A stretch of DNA of 64,000 bases from Roseomonas indoligenes (GTDB taxonomy: Bacteria > Pseudomonadota > Alphaproteobacteria > Acetobacterales > Acetobacteraceae). Shown one piece after another: positions 1-9,624 of this stretch (position 1 is the stretch's first letter; every line of letters begins with the position of its first letter). The stretch lies in contig NZ_JAGIZA010000010.1 of NCBI RefSeq assembly GCF_017813365.1, forward strand, positions 62,001-126,000. The letters run 5' to 3'. Both the position numbers and the translations under genes were made by a program. The notes under the pieces were generated by a model, which was not told the DNA's origin, did no database searches, and saw only the letters and a program-made list of their open reading frames with translations.

Positions 1-5
1 TGAGC

Positions 6-650
6 ATGGCTTACGCACCGCGTTCCAACGCGCCGCGTTCCGGCGAAGGCGGCGAGGGCGGCGATCGCCGCCGTGGCCGTCGTCGGGACGAAAATCGTGA
101 TGCTCGCCAGGATCGCGAGCAGGATGAGTTCAAGGACAAGCTCGTCACCATCAATCGCGTCGCCAAGGTCGTGAAGGGCGGCCGGCGCTTCTCCTTCGCG
201 GCCCTCGTGGTCGTGGGCGATGAGAAGGGCCGGGTCGGCTGGGGCGCCGGCAAGGCGCGCGAGGTGCCGGAGGCGATCCGCAAGGCGACGGAGAGGGCCA
301 AGCGCGGCCTGATCCGCGTGCCGATGCGCGAGGGCCGGACCCTGCACCACGATGTGATCGGCGAGTTCGGCGCCGGCCGCGTGATCCTGCGCGCGGCCCC
401 GGCCGGCACGGGCATCATCGCCGGCGGCCCGATGCGCGCCGTCTTCGAGGTCCTCGGCATGGGCGACGTGGTCGCGAAGTGCACGGGCACCACGAACCCG
501 CACAACATGGTCAAGGCGACCTTCGCCGGTCTGGCCCGCTGCACCTCCCCCCGGGCGGTTGCTGCGCGCCGCGGCAAGAAGGTGGCTGACCTGCTCCCCA
601 ACCCGCCCCGCGGCGGCGCGGAGCCGGCGACGGAGGCCGCAGGTGTCTGA
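6..650 (+). CDS. rpsE: 30S ribosomal protein S5
   Basis: S5 binds 16S rRNA in the small subunit near the decoding and mRNA-entry region and contributes to accuracy. The 214-residue product has a Gly/Arg-rich basic N-terminal extension of about 40 residues, then the S5 dsRNA-binding-like domain starting near the [18 protein letters not shown] stretch (about residues 42-110), then the C-terminal S5 domain with the [15 protein letters not shown] segment. It is longer than the E. coli protein (about 167 aa) because of the N-terminal extension, as is common in alphaproteobacteria. A TGA at bases 1-3 is probably the stop of rplR, which would precede it in the cluster. Its last bases overlap the start of rpmD by 8 bp, implying translational coupling. 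Confidence 0.98.
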   Translation: MAYAPRSNAPRSGEGGEGGDRRRGRRRDENRDARQDREQDEFKDKLVTINRVAKVVKGGRRFSFAALVVVGDEKGRVGWGAGKAREVPEAIRKATERAKRGLIRVPMREGRTLHHDVIGEFGAGRVILRAAPAGTGIIAGGPMRAVFEVLGMGDVVAKCTGTTNPHNMVKATFAGLARCTSPRAVAARRGKKVADLLPNPPRGGAEPATEAAGV

Positions 651-831
651 GACGACGAAGAAGACCGTGAAGGTGACCCAGATCGGGTCGCCGATCGGCC
701 GCAAGCCCGGTCAGCGCGAGACGCTGATCGGCCTGGGGCTGAACAAGATGCATCGGTCCCGCGAGCTTGAGGACACCCCTGCCGTGCAGGGGATGATCCG
801 CAAGGTCGCGCACCTGATCAAGGTGGGCTGA
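643..831 (+). CDS. rpmD: 50S ribosomal protein L30
   Basis: L30 is a small protein of the large ribosomal subunit. The 62-residue product begins at a GTG (643) that lies inside the 3' end of rpsE; the reading frame is open further upstream, but only this start gives a normal-length L30 (about 60 aa). The family core is visible as [20 protein letters not shown] followed by [16 protein letters not shown] and the C-terminal [12 protein letters not shown]. rplO follows 3 bp after the stop. The order S5-L30-L15-SecY is the standard spc-operon order. Confidence 0.95.
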   Translation: MSETTKKTVKVTQIGSPIGRKPGQRETLIGLGLNKMHRSRELEDTPAVQGMIRKVAHLIKVG

Positions 832-834
832 ACC

Positions 835-1326
835 ATGCCGAAACTGAATGAGCTACGCGACAACGCGGGCGCCCGCCCGAAGTTCAAGCGCATCGGCCGG
901 GGCATCGGCTCCGGCAAGGGCAAGACCGGTGGTCGCGGCGTGAAGGGCCAGAAGGCCCGCAGCGGCGTGTCCCTGAACGGCTTCGAGGGTGGTCAGCTCC
1001 CGCTGTATCGCCGTCTGCCGAAGCGCGGCTTCCACAACCTGTTCCGCAAGGAATACGCCGTCATCAACCTCGGCACGCTGGACAAGGCGATCGAGGACGG
1101 CAAGCTCCCCGCGGGTGAGACGGTTGACGAGGCTGCTCTGGAGAAGGCCGGTCTGGTCCGCGTCGGCAAGAAGGCGGGCGTCCGCCTGCTGGCCAAGGGC
1201 GAGATCAAGCGCGCCGTGACCCTGTCGCTGGCCGGTGCCTCCGAGGCGGCCATCGCTGCGGTGCAGGCCGCGGGTGGCACGATCACCGTCCGCGTCCAGG
1301 CCGCTGAGGAAGCTCCGGCCGCTTGA
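835..1326 (+). CDS. rplO: 50S ribosomal protein L15
   Basis: L15 is a large-subunit protein that binds 23S rRNA late in assembly. The 163-residue product has the typical N-terminal Gly/Lys/Arg-rich rRNA-binding extension ([20 protein letters not shown], about residues 16-35), the [17 protein letters not shown] segment, and the C-terminal globular domain ending in an Ala/Glu-rich tail. Length fits the family. It is followed after about 100 bp by secY, as in the spc operon of most bacteria. Confidence 0.97.
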   Translation: MPKLNELRDNAGARPKFKRIGRGIGSGKGKTGGRGVKGQKARSGVSLNGFEGGQLPLYRRLPKRGFHNLFRKEYAVINLGTLDKAIEDGKLPAGETVDEAALEKAGLVRVGKKAGVRLLAKGEIKRAVTLSLAGASEAAIAAVQAAGGTITVRVQAAEEAPAA

Positions 1327-1425
1327 TTGCGGTCAAAGCCCACCCCAGTCTGATTCTGCTGTAATGTGCTGCGGCGCCGCGGGCTCTCCCTCGGCGCCGC
1401 AGTCGTGAGGAAGAGGGTCTATCCC

Positions 1426-2814
1426 ATGGCGTCCGCCGCCGAGCAGCTCGCGGCCAATCTGAACCTTGGCGTGCTTTCCCGCGCGACCGAGCTGAAGAAG
1501 CGGCTGTGGTTCACCCTGGGTGCGCTGATCGTGTACCGCCTGGGCACCTACATTCCCGTGCCGGGCGTGGATGCGGCCGTGATGGCCGAGATCCTGAACC
1601 AGCACGGCGGCGGCATCCTCGGCATGTTCGACATGTTCACGGGCGGGGCCCTCGGGCGCATGACCGTCTTCGCCCTGAACATCATGCCCTATATCTCCGC
1701 CTCTATCATCGTGCAGCTGATGTCGGCGGCGATCCCGGCCTGGGAGGCCCTCAAGAAGGAGGGTGAGTCCGGCCGCAAGCGGCTGAACCAGTACACGCGG
1801 TACCTCACCGTCCTGATCGCCTTTTTCCAAGCCTACGGCATCTCCGTCGGGCTGGAGGGAATGCGCGGGAACTTCGGGGCCGCCGTGCTGGATCCCGGCC
1901 TCTTCTTCCGCGTTTCCTGCGTCACCACGCTGGTGGGCGGGACGATGTTCCTGATGTGGCTGGGTGAGCAGATCACGGCGCGCGGGGTCGGCAACGGCAT
2001 CTCGCTCATCATCTTCGCGGGCATTGTCGCTAATATCCCGCACGCCCTGGTCTCCACACTCGAGCTGGGCCGCACCGGCGCCCTCTCGCCCTTCTTCATC
2101 CTATTCTTCCTGCTGCTGGCCCTCGCGGTGATCGCCTTCGTGGTCTTCATCGAGCGGGCGCAGCGGAAAATCCCCATCCAGTATCCCAAGCGCCAGGTGG
2201 GGCAGCGCATGTTCGGCGGGGACTCGACGCACCTGCCCCTAAAGCTGAACACCGCCGGCGTCATCCCGCCGATCTTCGCCTCCTCCCTGTTGCTGCTGCC
2301 GGCCACCTTCTCCGGCTTCGCGGCCACCCAGGGCGAGGATAGCTGGCTGACACGCACGGCGGCGCTGCTGGCGCACGGGCAGCCCCTCTACATGGGCCTC
2401 TACATCGCGCTCATCATCTTCTTCGCCTTCTTCTACACGGCGGTGGTCTTCAACCCCGTAGAGACGGCGGACAACCTGAAGAAGTACGGCGGCTTCGTGC
2501 CGGGCATCCGCCCGGGTGCGGCCACGGCAGAGTATTTCGACCGGGTTCTTACCCGCCTGACCCTGGTGGGCGCGGTCTATCTCTGCATCGTCTGCCTGAT
2601 CCCGGAATTCCTGATCAGCCAGTACGGCGTTCCCTTCTACTTCGGCGGCACCTCGCTCCTGATCATCGTCTCCGTCACCATGGACACGGTGGCCCAGGTG
2701 CAGTCCCATCTGTTCGCGCACCAGTATGAGGGCCTGATTCGCAAGGCCCGGGTGGGGGGCCGCGGCGCCGGCCCCGCGCCCGTCACCCCGCGCGGAGGGA
2801 GCCCCCGCCGATGA
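1426..2814 (+). CDS. secY: Preprotein translocase subunit SecY
   Basis: SecY is the pore subunit of the SecYEG translocon in the inner membrane. The start at 1426 is chosen because a purine-rich Shine-Dalgarno (AGGAAGAGG) lies about 10 bp upstream and the protein then begins [15 protein letters not shown]; the frame is open back to 1366 but those residues are not SecY-like. The 462-residue product shows about ten hydrophobic segments, the PGVDAAVM and [17 protein letters not shown] motifs of the early helices, and the conserved cytoplasmic loops [15 protein letters not shown] and [22 protein letters not shown]. Its stop overlaps the adk start by 4 bp (ATGA). Confidence 0.97.
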   Translation: MASAAEQLAANLNLGVLSRATELKKRLWFTLGALIVYRLGTYIPVPGVDAAVMAEILNQHGGGILGMFDMFTGGALGRMTVFALNIMPYISASIIVQLMSAAIPAWEALKKEGESGRKRLNQYTRYLTVLIAFFQAYGISVGLEGMRGNFGAAVLDPGLFFRVSCVTTLVGGTMFLMWLGEQITARGVGNGISLIIFAGIVANIPHALVSTLELGRTGALSPFFILFFLLLALAVIAFVVFIERAQRKIPIQYPKRQVGQRMFGGDSTHLPLKLNTAGVIPPIFASSLLLLPATFSGFAATQGEDSWLTRTAALLAHGQPLYMGLYIALIIFFAFFYTAVVFNPVETADNLKKYGGFVPGIRPGAATAEYFDRVLTRLTLVGAVYLCIVCLIPEFLISQYGVPFYFGGTSLLIIVSVTMDTVAQVQSHLFAHQYEGLIRKARVGGRGAGPAPVTPRGGSPRR

Positions 2815-3494
2815 ACCTGATCCTTCTGGGCCCGCCCGGCGCGGGGAAGGGGACCCAGGCCAAGATCCTGCAGGACCGGCACGGCATCGCCCAGATCTCG
2901 ACCGGTGACATGCTGCGGGCCGAGGTAAGGTCGGGCTCGGAGATCGGGAACGAGGCGAAGGCGATCATGGAACGCGGTGACCTGGTGCCGGACGCCATCA
3001 TCACCGCCATGCTCGCCATCCGCGTGCAGAAGCCGGACTGCGTGGCCGGCTTCATCCTGGACGGCTTCCCCCGTACCGTGCCCCAGGCCGAGGCGCTGGA
3101 CGTGATGCTCGCCGAGATGGGTCTGGCGCTGAACCACGTCATCGAACTCAAGGTGGACGACGGGGCGCTGGTCGAGCGAATCGCTGGTCGCTTCACCTGC
3201 TCCTCCTGTGGGGCGGGCTACCACGACCGCTTCAAGCCCACCCAAATCCCCGGGATCTGCGATGTTTGCGGCAGCCACGACTTCACGCGTCGCGCGGACG
3301 ACAAGGCGGAGACGGTCGCGGCGCGGCTGGACGCCTACCATCGCTCGACAGCGCCCCTGCTGCCCTACTACGCCGAGCAGGGTAAGCTGAAGCACGTGGA
3401 CGGGATGGCCGACATGCCCACGGTGGCCGCCCAGATCGGGGCGATCCTCGACCAGTCGGAATCCGGGCTTGACTCCCGGGGCACCAGCACGTAA
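2811..3494 (+). CDS. adk: Adenylate kinase, zinc-LID type
   Basis: Cytosolic adenylate kinase interconverts ATP + AMP and 2 ADP. The 227-residue product has the P-loop [10 protein letters not shown] at residues 7-16, the AMP-site DGFPRT near residue 84, and a long LID domain with four cysteines (C130, C133, C150, C153) arranged as two CxxC pairs, so the LID is probably zinc-stabilised. It is translationally coupled to secY (4-bp ATGA overlap), the usual position of adk. A 171-bp gap follows before rpsM. Confidence 0.97.
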   Translation: MNLILLGPPGAGKGTQAKILQDRHGIAQISTGDMLRAEVRSGSEIGNEAKAIMERGDLVPDAIITAMLAIRVQKPDCVAGFILDGFPRTVPQAEALDVMLAEMGLALNHVIELKVDDGALVERIAGRFTCSSCGAGYHDRFKPTQIPGICDVCGSHDFTRRADDKAETVAARLDAYHRSTAPLLPYYAEQGKLKHVDGMADMPTVAAQIGAILDQSESGLDSRGTST

Positions 3495-3639
3495 ATCGCC
3501 GACCTTCGCGGCGGGGCCCAACTCTGCCGCCATTCCGCTTGCACGGACGGTTTCCGTCCAAGAATCGCCGTTGATCCGGGGGCCATTGCGGCGCCCGGGT
3601 CAGGATCACCTCGCCGGACGGTTCCCGCCCGGCCCGAAC

Positions 3640-3660
3640 GGAACCCCGGGTTCCAGGAGA
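3640..3660 (+). promoter_or_regulatory. Hairpin abutting the rpsM Shine-Dalgarno
   Basis: GGAACC (3640-3645) and GGTTCC (3649-3654) form a perfect 6-bp inverted repeat with a 3-base loop. It ends directly before the AGGAG at 3655-3659 that serves the GTG start of rpsM at 3666. Seen directly: the repeat and its spacing. Inferred: a structure this close to the ribosome binding site could modulate initiation of the rpsM-rpsK-rpoA-rplQ group. A second short hairpin (GGACGG/CCGTCC, about 3545-3559) lies upstream in the same gap. Confidence 0.35.
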
Positions 3661-3665
3661 GCAAC

Positions 3666-4043
3666 GTGGCGCGCATCGCCGGCGTGAACATCCCCGACAA
3701 TAAGCGCGTGCATATTTCGCTGCGCTACATCTTCGGCATCGGCCCCAAGAACGCGGCCGACATCTGCGAGAAGCTCGGCATCCCCGAGGAGCGCCGGGTG
3801 AACCAGCTCTCCGAAGATGAGCTGCTTCGCCTGCGCGAGACGATGGATCGCGACTACCGCGTGGAGGGCGACCTTCGCCGCGAGGTGGCGATGAACATCA
3901 AGCGCCTGATGGACATGGCCTGCTATCGCGGCCTGCGTCATCGCCGCGGCCTGCCGGTGCGCGGTCAGCGCACGCACACGAACGCGCGCACCCGCAAGGG
4001 CAAGGCCGTCGCGATCGCCGGCAAGAAGAAGGTGACGAAGTAA
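3666..4043 (+). CDS. rpsM: 30S ribosomal protein S13
   Basis: S13 sits in the head of the small subunit and contacts the P-site tRNA and the B1 bridges. The 125-residue product starts at GTG with an AGGAG Shine-Dalgarno 6 bp upstream. It has the [17 protein letters not shown] opening, the helix-hairpin-helix region [14 protein letters not shown], and the basic C-terminus [20 protein letters not shown]. Stop and the ATG of rpsK are one base apart. It heads the alpha-type operon rpsM-rpsK-rpoA-rplQ; rpsD is absent here, as often in alphaproteobacteria. Confidence 0.98.
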   Translation: MARIAGVNIPDNKRVHISLRYIFGIGPKNAADICEKLGIPEERRVNQLSEDELLRLRETMDRDYRVEGDLRREVAMNIKRLMDMACYRGLRHRRGLPVRGQRTHTNARTRKGKAVAIAGKKKVTK

Positions 4044-4044
4044 G

Positions 4045-4443
4045 ATGGCGCGTCAGCCGAATGCGGGGTCTCGTCCCCGCAAGAAGGAGCGGAAGAACAT
4101 TTCTTCCGGCGTGGCCCATGTGCTCGCCTCCTTCAACAACACGATCGTGACGATCACGGACAGCCAGGGCAACGCGATCGCCTGGTCGTCCTCCGGCTCC
4201 CAGGGCTTCAAGGGCAGCCGCAAGTCCACCCCCTACGCCGCCCAGGTGGCGGCGGAGGACGCGGGCAAGAAGGCGCGCGAGCACGGCATGGAGACGCTGG
4301 AGATCATGGTCTCCGGTCCCGGCTCGGGCCGCGAGAGCGCGCTTCGCGCCCTGCAGGCCGTCGGCTTCTACGTCACCGCGATCAAGGACGTGACGCCGAT
4401 CCCGCACAATGGCTGCCGCCCCCGCAAGCGGCGCCGCGTCTAA
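4045..4443 (+). CDS. rpsK: 30S ribosomal protein S11
   Basis: S11 lies on the platform of the small subunit near the E site. The 132-residue product has a basic N-terminus ([19 protein letters not shown]), the core [21 protein letters not shown], and the conserved C-terminal [18 protein letters not shown]. Length and sequence are typical. It is located between rpsM and rpoA with only short spacers. Confidence 0.98.
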   Translation: MARQPNAGSRPRKKERKNISSGVAHVLASFNNTIVTITDSQGNAIAWSSSGSQGFKGSRKSTPYAAQVAAEDAGKKAREHGMETLEIMVSGPGSGRESALRALQAVGFYVTAIKDVTPIPHNGCRPRKRRRV

Positions 4444-4458
4444 GGGGGTAACACCACC

Positions 4459-5484
4459 ATGAGTGGCGCGATGGATCGCAACTGGCGTTCCCTCATCAAG
4501 CCCGAGCGTCTGGACGTGGAGGGCGGCAACGACCCCTCCCGTTCCGCGACCATCGTCGCGGAGCCGCTGGAGCGCGGCTTCGGCATGACGCTCGGCAACG
4601 CTCTGCGCCGCATCCTGCTGTCGTCCCTTCAGGGCGCGGCGGTGACGGCGGTCCAGATCGACGGTGCGCTGCACGAGTTCAGCAGCCTGCCCGGCGTCCG
4701 CGAGGACGTGACGGACATCGTGCTGAACATCAAGCGCTTGGCCATCCGCATGCAGGGCGAGGGCTCCAAGCGCCTTTCCCTGACGGCGACCGGCCCGGGC
4801 GAGGTGACGGCTGGCCAGATCCAGGTGACCGGCGACATCGAGATCGCCAACCCGGAGATGGTGATCTGCACGCTGGACGACGGCGCGAGACTCAATGCCG
4901 AGCTGACCGTCTCCACGGGCAAGGGCTATGTCCCCGCCTCCGAGAACCGCCCCGAGGATGCGCCGATCGGCCTCATCCCCGTGGACGCCATCTACTCCCC
5001 GGTGCGCCGCGTGGCCTATCGCGTGGAGCCGACCCGCGTCGGTCAGCGCACGGACTACGACAAGCTGGTGCTGAACGTGGAGACGGACGGCACGGTCACG
5101 CCGGATGACGCCGTGGCGCTCGCCGCGCGCATCCTGCAGGACCAGCTGCAGCTCTTCATCAACTTCGACGAGCCGCGCGAGGCGCGCCCCGCCGAGGTCG
5201 AGGACGACCTGCCGTTCAACCGCAACCTGCTCCGCAAGGTGGACGAGCTCGAGCTCTCCGTCCGCTCGGCGAACTGCCTGAAGAACGACAACATCGTCTA
5301 TATCGGCGATCTCGTTCAGAAGTCCGAGCAGGAGATGCTGCGTACCCCGAACTTCGGCCGCAAGTCTCTCAATGAGATCAAGGAGGTTCTCACCTCCATG
5401 GGGCTGCAGCTCGGCATGAACGTCCCGGGCTGGCCGCCCGAGAACATCGAGGACCTGGCCCGCAAGGTCGACGAGCCCTTCTAG
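4459..5484 (+). CDS. rpoA: DNA-directed RNA polymerase alpha subunit
   Basis: The alpha subunit dimerises to nucleate assembly of RNA polymerase and contacts UP elements and activators. The 341-residue product has the N-terminal assembly domain (about residues 1-235; [17 protein letters not shown] is the dimer-interface signature), a linker, and the C-terminal DNA-contact domain from about residue 255, with [18 protein letters not shown] and [14 protein letters not shown]. Both domains are intact and length is normal. Confidence 0.98.
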   Translation: MSGAMDRNWRSLIKPERLDVEGGNDPSRSATIVAEPLERGFGMTLGNALRRILLSSLQGAAVTAVQIDGALHEFSSLPGVREDVTDIVLNIKRLAIRMQGEGSKRLSLTATGPGEVTAGQIQVTGDIEIANPEMVICTLDDGARLNAELTVSTGKGYVPASENRPEDAPIGLIPVDAIYSPVRRVAYRVEPTRVGQRTDYDKLVLNVETDGTVTPDDAVALAARILQDQLQLFINFDEPREARPAEVEDDLPFNRNLLRKVDELELSVRSANCLKNDNIVYIGDLVQKSEQEMLRTPNFGRKSLNEIKEVLTSMGLQLGMNVPGWPPENIEDLARKVDEPF

Positions 5485-5509
5485 AGCGGCCGAGGAAAGG
5501 ACTAAGTCA

Positions 5510-5935
5510 ATGCGTCACGGGGTCTCGGGCCGGAAGCTCGGCGTCACCTCTTCTCACCGGCTCTCCATGTTCCGTAACATGGCGACCAGCCTGCTCAAGC
5601 ACGAGCAGATCACCACCACGCTGCCGAAGGCCAAGGAGCTGCGCCCCTACGTGGAGCGCATCATCACCCTCGGCAAGCGTGGCGACCTGCACGCCCGCCG
5701 TCAGGCGGCCGCGCAGATCCGCGATGCGGCGGTGGTTCGCAAGCTGTTCGATACGCTTGCGCCGCGCTACTCGGCCCGCAACGGCGGCTACACCCGCGTG
5801 CTGCGCGCCGGCATTCGCTACGGCGATGCCGCCCAGATGGCGGTGATCGAGCTGGTTGAGCGCGACATCGGCGCCAAGGGCCTGGACAGCGGTCCGAAGC
5901 CCGAGGTGGTTGAGGAAGAAGCGGCCGAGGCGTGA
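5510..5935 (+). CDS. rplQ: 50S ribosomal protein L17
   Basis: L17 is a large-subunit protein near the exit tunnel. The 141-residue product begins with the diagnostic [17 protein letters not shown] and continues with [27 protein letters not shown], then the NGGYTRVL motif and a short acidic tail. It follows rpoA by 25 bp and closes the ribosomal operon. Its stop overlaps the next start by 4 bp (GTGA). Confidence 0.98.
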   Translation: MRHGVSGRKLGVTSSHRLSMFRNMATSLLKHEQITTTLPKAKELRPYVERIITLGKRGDLHARRQAAAQIRDAAVVRKLFDTLAPRYSARNGGYTRVLRAGIRYGDAAQMAVIELVERDIGAKGLDSGPKPEVVEEEAAEA

Positions 5936-6414
5936 TTTCGCTTCGCCGCAACGTTCTGCGAAGGGCGGGTGGGAAACCACTCGCCCTTCTGCTTTTCGCC
6001 ATCCTGCTAGCCGGTCCTGCCAGCGCGCAGCCGCTGCCGGAACCTTCACCGCTGACGCTGGCCGGGCAACCCGTGACCCGGCTCGCCGCACATCCCGACG
6101 TCTCGATCGGCTTCCGTTCCGTGACGCGAGGCCGCCAGACCTACATCCTGCGCCACCTGCACGCCGCCGATCCGGGGGCCTTGCGGGTGGCGGAGAACCG
6201 CTACGTCTTCGGCTGGACCTGCGACGGCGGGGACTGCGCGGAAGCCGGGCTCTTCCTGGGCTACGACAGCCGCACGGAGCGCTTCTACCTGCTGCTGCTG
6301 GACGAAGGTTCCGCCAGCCTCACCGTGCCGACCCGCGGCGCCCCCTGGCCCGCGCCGCTGGCCGAGGCGGTGCTGGCGATCAAGCCGGATCTCCGATCCT
6401 TCCGTTCGGAGTAG
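5932..6414 (+). CDS. Secreted hypothetical protein, 160 aa
   Basis: No family recognised. The GTG start overlaps the rplQ stop (GTGA), so it is probably translated from the same message. The N-terminus is basic ([14 protein letters not shown]) followed by a hydrophobic stretch [18 protein letters not shown], a good Sec signal peptide with cleavage after ASA near residue 32. The mature part, about 128 residues, is soluble and includes [20 protein letters not shown] with two cysteines that could form a disulphide. Probably periplasmic; function unknown. Confidence 0.7.
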   Translation: MISLRRNVLRRAGGKPLALLLFAILLAGPASAQPLPEPSPLTLAGQPVTRLAAHPDVSIGFRSVTRGRQTYILRHLHAADPGALRVAENRYVFGWTCDGGDCAEAGLFLGYDSRTERFYLLLLDEGSASLTVPTRGAPWPAPLAEAVLAIKPDLRSFRSE

Positions 6415-6472
6415 CGCGCGCAACGACCGGCCTGCGGCACCGTTGCCCTGGGGATCGGGAAGGATCCTTACG

Positions 6473-6664
6473 ATGATGCGCTGGGCCCTCGGCCTCGCCG
6501 TTCTCTTCGCGGTTCTCGCGCTGGTAGCGCGGGTGCTGCAGTTCGGCTTCTCCGTCGCGCTGCTTGTGGTGGCGGGCATCGCGCTGGTGGCAGCCCTGGT
6601 CACCGGCTTGATGGCGAAGGCCGGGGCTGGCCGGGACACGCCACGACCCCCGCCGGATCGCTAG
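6473..6664 (+). CDS. Small hydrophobic membrane protein
   Basis: A 63-residue product starting at the first of two tandem ATGs (6473), with a GGGAAGGA Shine-Dalgarno about 10 bp upstream. It contains two hydrophobic segments (about residues 3-20 and 24-44) and a short Arg/Pro-rich tail, so it is probably an inner-membrane protein with both ends on the same side. No family recognised. It follows the secreted protein by about 60 bp on the same strand and ends 2 bp from the convergent epimerase gene. Confidence 0.55.
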   Translation: MMRWALGLAVLFAVLALVARVLQFGFSVALLVVAGIALVAALVTGLMAKAGAGRDTPRPPPDR

Positions 6665-6666
6665 GC

Positions 6667-7578
6667 CTAAGCCACGACTCTCCCTAGCCGGATGGCGTGC
6701 TCACTGATGATCGCGCCAAGCCCGGCATCGGCCAGGTCGGCCGAGAAATCCGGGTGCAGCGTTTCCAACCGTTCCGGCCAGCCAGCCACCAGGGCCTGCA
6801 CGGCCGGGTCTGGGCGGCACTCGATCCGGCCTTCCACGCCCTGTGCGACCAGAGCGTCGCGGGTGGACTCGGCCGATGCAGCGAGCGAAGGCACATGCAG
6901 GAGCCGCTCCGGCAGAACCTCCAGGGCCGCCCGCAGGATCAGGCCCACCGTCGCGCGGTAGGAAGCAACGGGGATGGCATGCCCTGGCGTGAAAGGGGCC
7001 GTGCAGGGCAATTCCCGCAGCGCCGCGTCGATGTAGGCGGAAACGAAGCCCGCGCCCGGCGGCGCCGTGCGGGCGCCTGTCCGCACCACCACCACGGGCA
7101 GGCGCAACACCACCCCGTCCACCTCGCCCCGGCGCGTGGCGTCCATCATCAACCGCTCTGCGATCAGCTTCGTCGTGCCATAGGCGCTGCGCGGATCCGG
7201 AGGTGTCGCCTCGGTCGCCACCGCATCCCCGGCGCCGAACACGGCGACGCTGGAGAGCAGCACCACCCTTGGCGGCCGCGGCTGGGCCCGCGCCCAGCGG
7301 AGCACGGCTCGCGTGCCCTCGACGTTGATGGCGTAGGCGAGGTCGGGGTCGTCCTCGCTGGCCTGGGTGGTGATGGCGGCGGCATGGACGACCAGATCCG
7401 CCGCTGGCACCAACTCCGGGATCCGCGCCACCTCGCCCCGAATACCGGCGAAGGGCGCACCGGCCGGCGCAGCCACCCTGTCCAGCCCCGTCACGGCGTC
7501 CACGCGCGGATCGGCGGCCAGCCCCGCCGCAATCATCCCGCCGAGGAAGCCGGAAGACCCGGTGACGACCGCCTTCAA
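6667..7578 (-). CDS. NAD-dependent epimerase/dehydratase, DenD-like
   Basis: Extended short-chain dehydrogenase. The 303-residue product has the nucleotide-binding GSSGFLG at residues 7-13, the SS of LLSSVAVFG near residue 110, and the YGTTK active-site pair Y133/K137. The DPRSAYGTTKLIAE and VLRLPVVVVRTG regions resemble D-erythronate dehydrogenase (DenD), which oxidises D-erythronate at C2. It lies 10 bp downstream of a Bug-type receptor gene on the same strand, so the two are probably co-transcribed and the receptor may bring in its substrate. The fold assignment is firm; the substrate is an inference. Confidence 0.8.
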   Translation of the reverse strand: MKAVVTGSSGFLGGMIAAGLAADPRVDAVTGLDRVAAPAGAPFAGIRGEVARIPELVPAADLVVHAAAITTQASEDDPDLAYAINVEGTRAVLRWARAQPRPPRVVLLSSVAVFGAGDAVATEATPPDPRSAYGTTKLIAERLMMDATRRGEVDGVVLRLPVVVVRTGARTAPPGAGFVSAYIDAALRELPCTAPFTPGHAIPVASYRATVGLILRAALEVLPERLLHVPSLAASAESTRDALVAQGVEGRIECRPDPAVQALVAGWPERLETLHPDFSADLADAGLGAIISEHAIRLGRVVA

Positions 7579-7588
7579 GCAACGGCCC

Positions 7589-8575
7589 TCATTCCGGCTT
7601 CACGTTCGCCACGCGGATCACCTCGGCCCAGCGCGCGATGTCCTCCCTCAGGAAGGCCCCCATTGCGTCGGCGTTCCGCACATTCACCGTCATGCCCACC
7701 TCGGTCGTCCGCGCGCGCACCGGCTCCCGCGCCATGGCGGCGAGCGCCAGGGCCCGCAGCCGCGACAGCGCCGGGGCAGGGACGGCCGCCGGGGCGAAGA
7801 GGCCGAACCACGCATCGGCTTCCACCCCCTGCACGCCTGCCTCGGCCAGGGTGGGCAGTTCCGGCAGATGCGGCGACCGCCGCGGCGAGGCCACGGCGAG
7901 CCCGCGCAGCTTGCCCGTCTGCACCTGGGTCAGCACGGTCGGCGCTGTGGCGAAGCTGACCTGCACATGCCCGCCCAGAAGGTCGTTCAGCATCGGCGAG
8001 GAGCCGCGATAGGGCACGTGCACCATGTCCGCCCCCGTCTTCGCCCGGAACAGCTCCAGCGTGAGGTGGGACGCGGAGCCCTGGCCGGTGGAGGCGCAGG
8101 TGATCGTGCCGGGCTTCGCCTTCGCTAGGGCCAGGAGCTCGGCTACCGTCTTCGCCGGCACGTCCGGCCGCACCACCAGGATGTGCTGCAGGTCCGCCAG
8201 CCCGGCGATCGGGGTGAAGTCCTTCACCGGGTCGTAGCCGCCACCATCCGGCAGCAGCGAGAGGTTGGTGGCGTGGGTCTGGTTGGAGGCGAGCATGATG
8301 GAGGTGCCGTCCGCCGGCCCCGTCGCCACGCGGCGGGAGCCGATGGAGCCGCCGCCGCCCGCCACGTTCTCCACCACCACGGCCGTGCCGAGGTCCTTCG
8401 CCATCTCCCCGGCCACCATCCGCGCCAGCACGTCGGTGGGGCCGCCGGCGGGGTAGGGCACCACGAGCACGATCGGACGCGTCGGTACCCAGTCCGGGCT
8501 ACCGGTCTGGGCGCGCGCGACGGCGGGCATGGCGAGAAGGCCCGTCAGGGCCAGGGCGTGGCGGCGAGTGAGCAT
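7589..8575 (-). CDS. Bug-family tripartite tricarboxylate receptor
   Basis: Periplasmic substrate-binding protein of the TctC/Bug family. The start at 8575 is chosen because GGGAGG lies about 10 bp upstream and it gives a signal peptide (LTRRHALALTGLLAMPAVARAQ, with a twin-arginine-like RR); the frame is open back to 8656. The 328-residue product has the family landmarks VVPYPAGGPTDVLARM, VVENVAGGGGSIG, the HVPYRGSSPMLNDLLGG ligand loop, and PELPTLAEAG. No TctA/TctB membrane genes are nearby, so it is an orphan receptor. It is immediately upstream of the DenD-like gene. Confidence 0.9.
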   Translation of the reverse strand: MLTRRHALALTGLLAMPAVARAQTGSPDWVPTRPIVLVVPYPAGGPTDVLARMVAGEMAKDLGTAVVVENVAGGGGSIGSRRVATGPADGTSIMLASNQTHATNLSLLPDGGGYDPVKDFTPIAGLADLQHILVVRPDVPAKTVAELLALAKAKPGTITCASTGQGSASHLTLELFRAKTGADMVHVPYRGSSPMLNDLLGGHVQVSFATAPTVLTQVQTGKLRGLAVASPRRSPHLPELPTLAEAGVQGVEADAWFGLFAPAAVPAPALSRLRALALAAMAREPVRARTTEVGMTVNVRNADAMGAFLREDIARWAEVIRVANVKPE

Positions 8576-8739
8576 GGCGGGGACCTCCCATCCCTTGATT
8601 GGCGATCCGCGCCGGGCGCGGGGGATTACCCGGACGGATCGCACGGATCGCGGCATCTGGAAACGGTGTCCCGCCCAGGGCTGACGCGCGCCGCGCGCCG
8701 GAGCAGGATGCGCGCGGACCGGATGGGGGAAGGGGCCGC

Positions 8740-9624
8740 ATGATCTTCGAGGGCTTCACGATGGAAACCCGGGAGGTGAACGGCACCACCCTGCGCCTCC
8801 GCCGCGCGGGGGAGGGGCCGCCGCTGCTCCTGCTGCACGGCAACCCGCAAACCCATGCCATGTGGCACAAGGTGGCACCGGTGCTCGCCCGGCGCTTCAC
8901 CCTGGTCCTTCCGGACCTGCGCGGCTACGGCTTCAGCGGCAAGCCGCCCGTCGCCCCCGGCAGCGCCGCCTTCAGCAAGCGCGAGATGGCGGCCGACATG
9001 GCCGCGCTGATGACCGCCCTGGGCCATGAGACCTTCGGCGTCGTGAGCCATGACCGCGGCGCCCGCGTGGCGCACCGCCTCGCGCTGGACCACGGCGACA
9101 GGGTGGAGCGGCTCTGCACGATGGACATCGTGCCGACGCTCGCCCATTTCGAGCGCACCGACATGGACTTCGCCCTCGGCTACTACCACTGGTTTTGGCT
9201 GGCCCAGCCGCACCCCCTGCCGGAGCGCCTGATCCGCCGCGACGTGGAGGACTGGTTCCGCCTGCACACCTCCCGCGAGCCCAAGGATGACGGCTTCTTC
9301 CACCCGGAGGCGCGGGCCGACTACCTCGCCGCGCTGAACCTGCCGGGCACGGTCGAGTCCATCTGCGAGGACTACCGCGCCGCAACCGGCATCGACCTGG
9401 AGCACGACCGCGCGTCCCGCACCGAGGGGGGGCGGGTGCGCTGCCCGATGCTCGTGCTCTGGGGCGCGAAGGGGAAGATCGGGAAGTGGTACGAGCCCCT
9501 GAAGCTCTGGCGGGACTACGCGGACAACACGATCGAGGGGGGCGCGGTGAACAGCGGCCACTACCTCGCCGAGGAGGCGCCGGAGGAGGTCCTCGCCGCC
9601 CTGGAGGGCTTCCTCAGACCGTGA
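8740..9624 (+). CDS. Alpha/beta hydrolase, fluoroacetate dehalogenase-like
   Basis: Start at 8740 follows GGGGGAAGGGG; the open frame back to 8599 is not family-like. The 294-residue product carries every residue I associate with fluoroacetate/haloacetate dehalogenases: nucleophile D105 in SHDRGAR, substrate-carboxylate arginines R106 and R109, D129, the halide pocket H150-W151 ([10 protein letters not shown]) and Y212 (CEDYRA), and catalytic H274 ([10 protein letters not shown]). The oxyanion segment is [13 protein letters not shown]. Predicted reaction: hydrolytic dehalogenation of a 2-haloacetate to glycolate. Cap-domain specificity could instead favour an epoxide or ester. Its 3' end overlaps the convergent NAD kinase gene by 11 bp. 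Confidence 0.8.
   Translation: MIFEGFTMETREVNGTTLRLRRAGEGPPLLLLHGNPQTHAMWHKVAPVLARRFTLVLPDLRGYGFSGKPPVAPGSAAFSKREMAADMAALMTALGHETFGVVSHDRGARVAHRLALDHGDRVERLCTMDIVPTLAHFERTDMDFALGYYHWFWLAQPHPLPERLIRRDVEDWFRLHTSREPKDDGFFHPEARADYLAALNLPGTVESICEDYRAATGIDLEHDRASRTEGGRVRCPMLVLWGAKGKIGKWYEPLKLWRDYADNTIEGGAVNSGHYLAEEAPEEVLAALEGFLRP

Noticed and set aside
3539-3567. TTGCAC as a -35 box for an rpsM promoter.
   Set aside because: No acceptable -10 at the right distance; the bases overlap a small hairpin instead.
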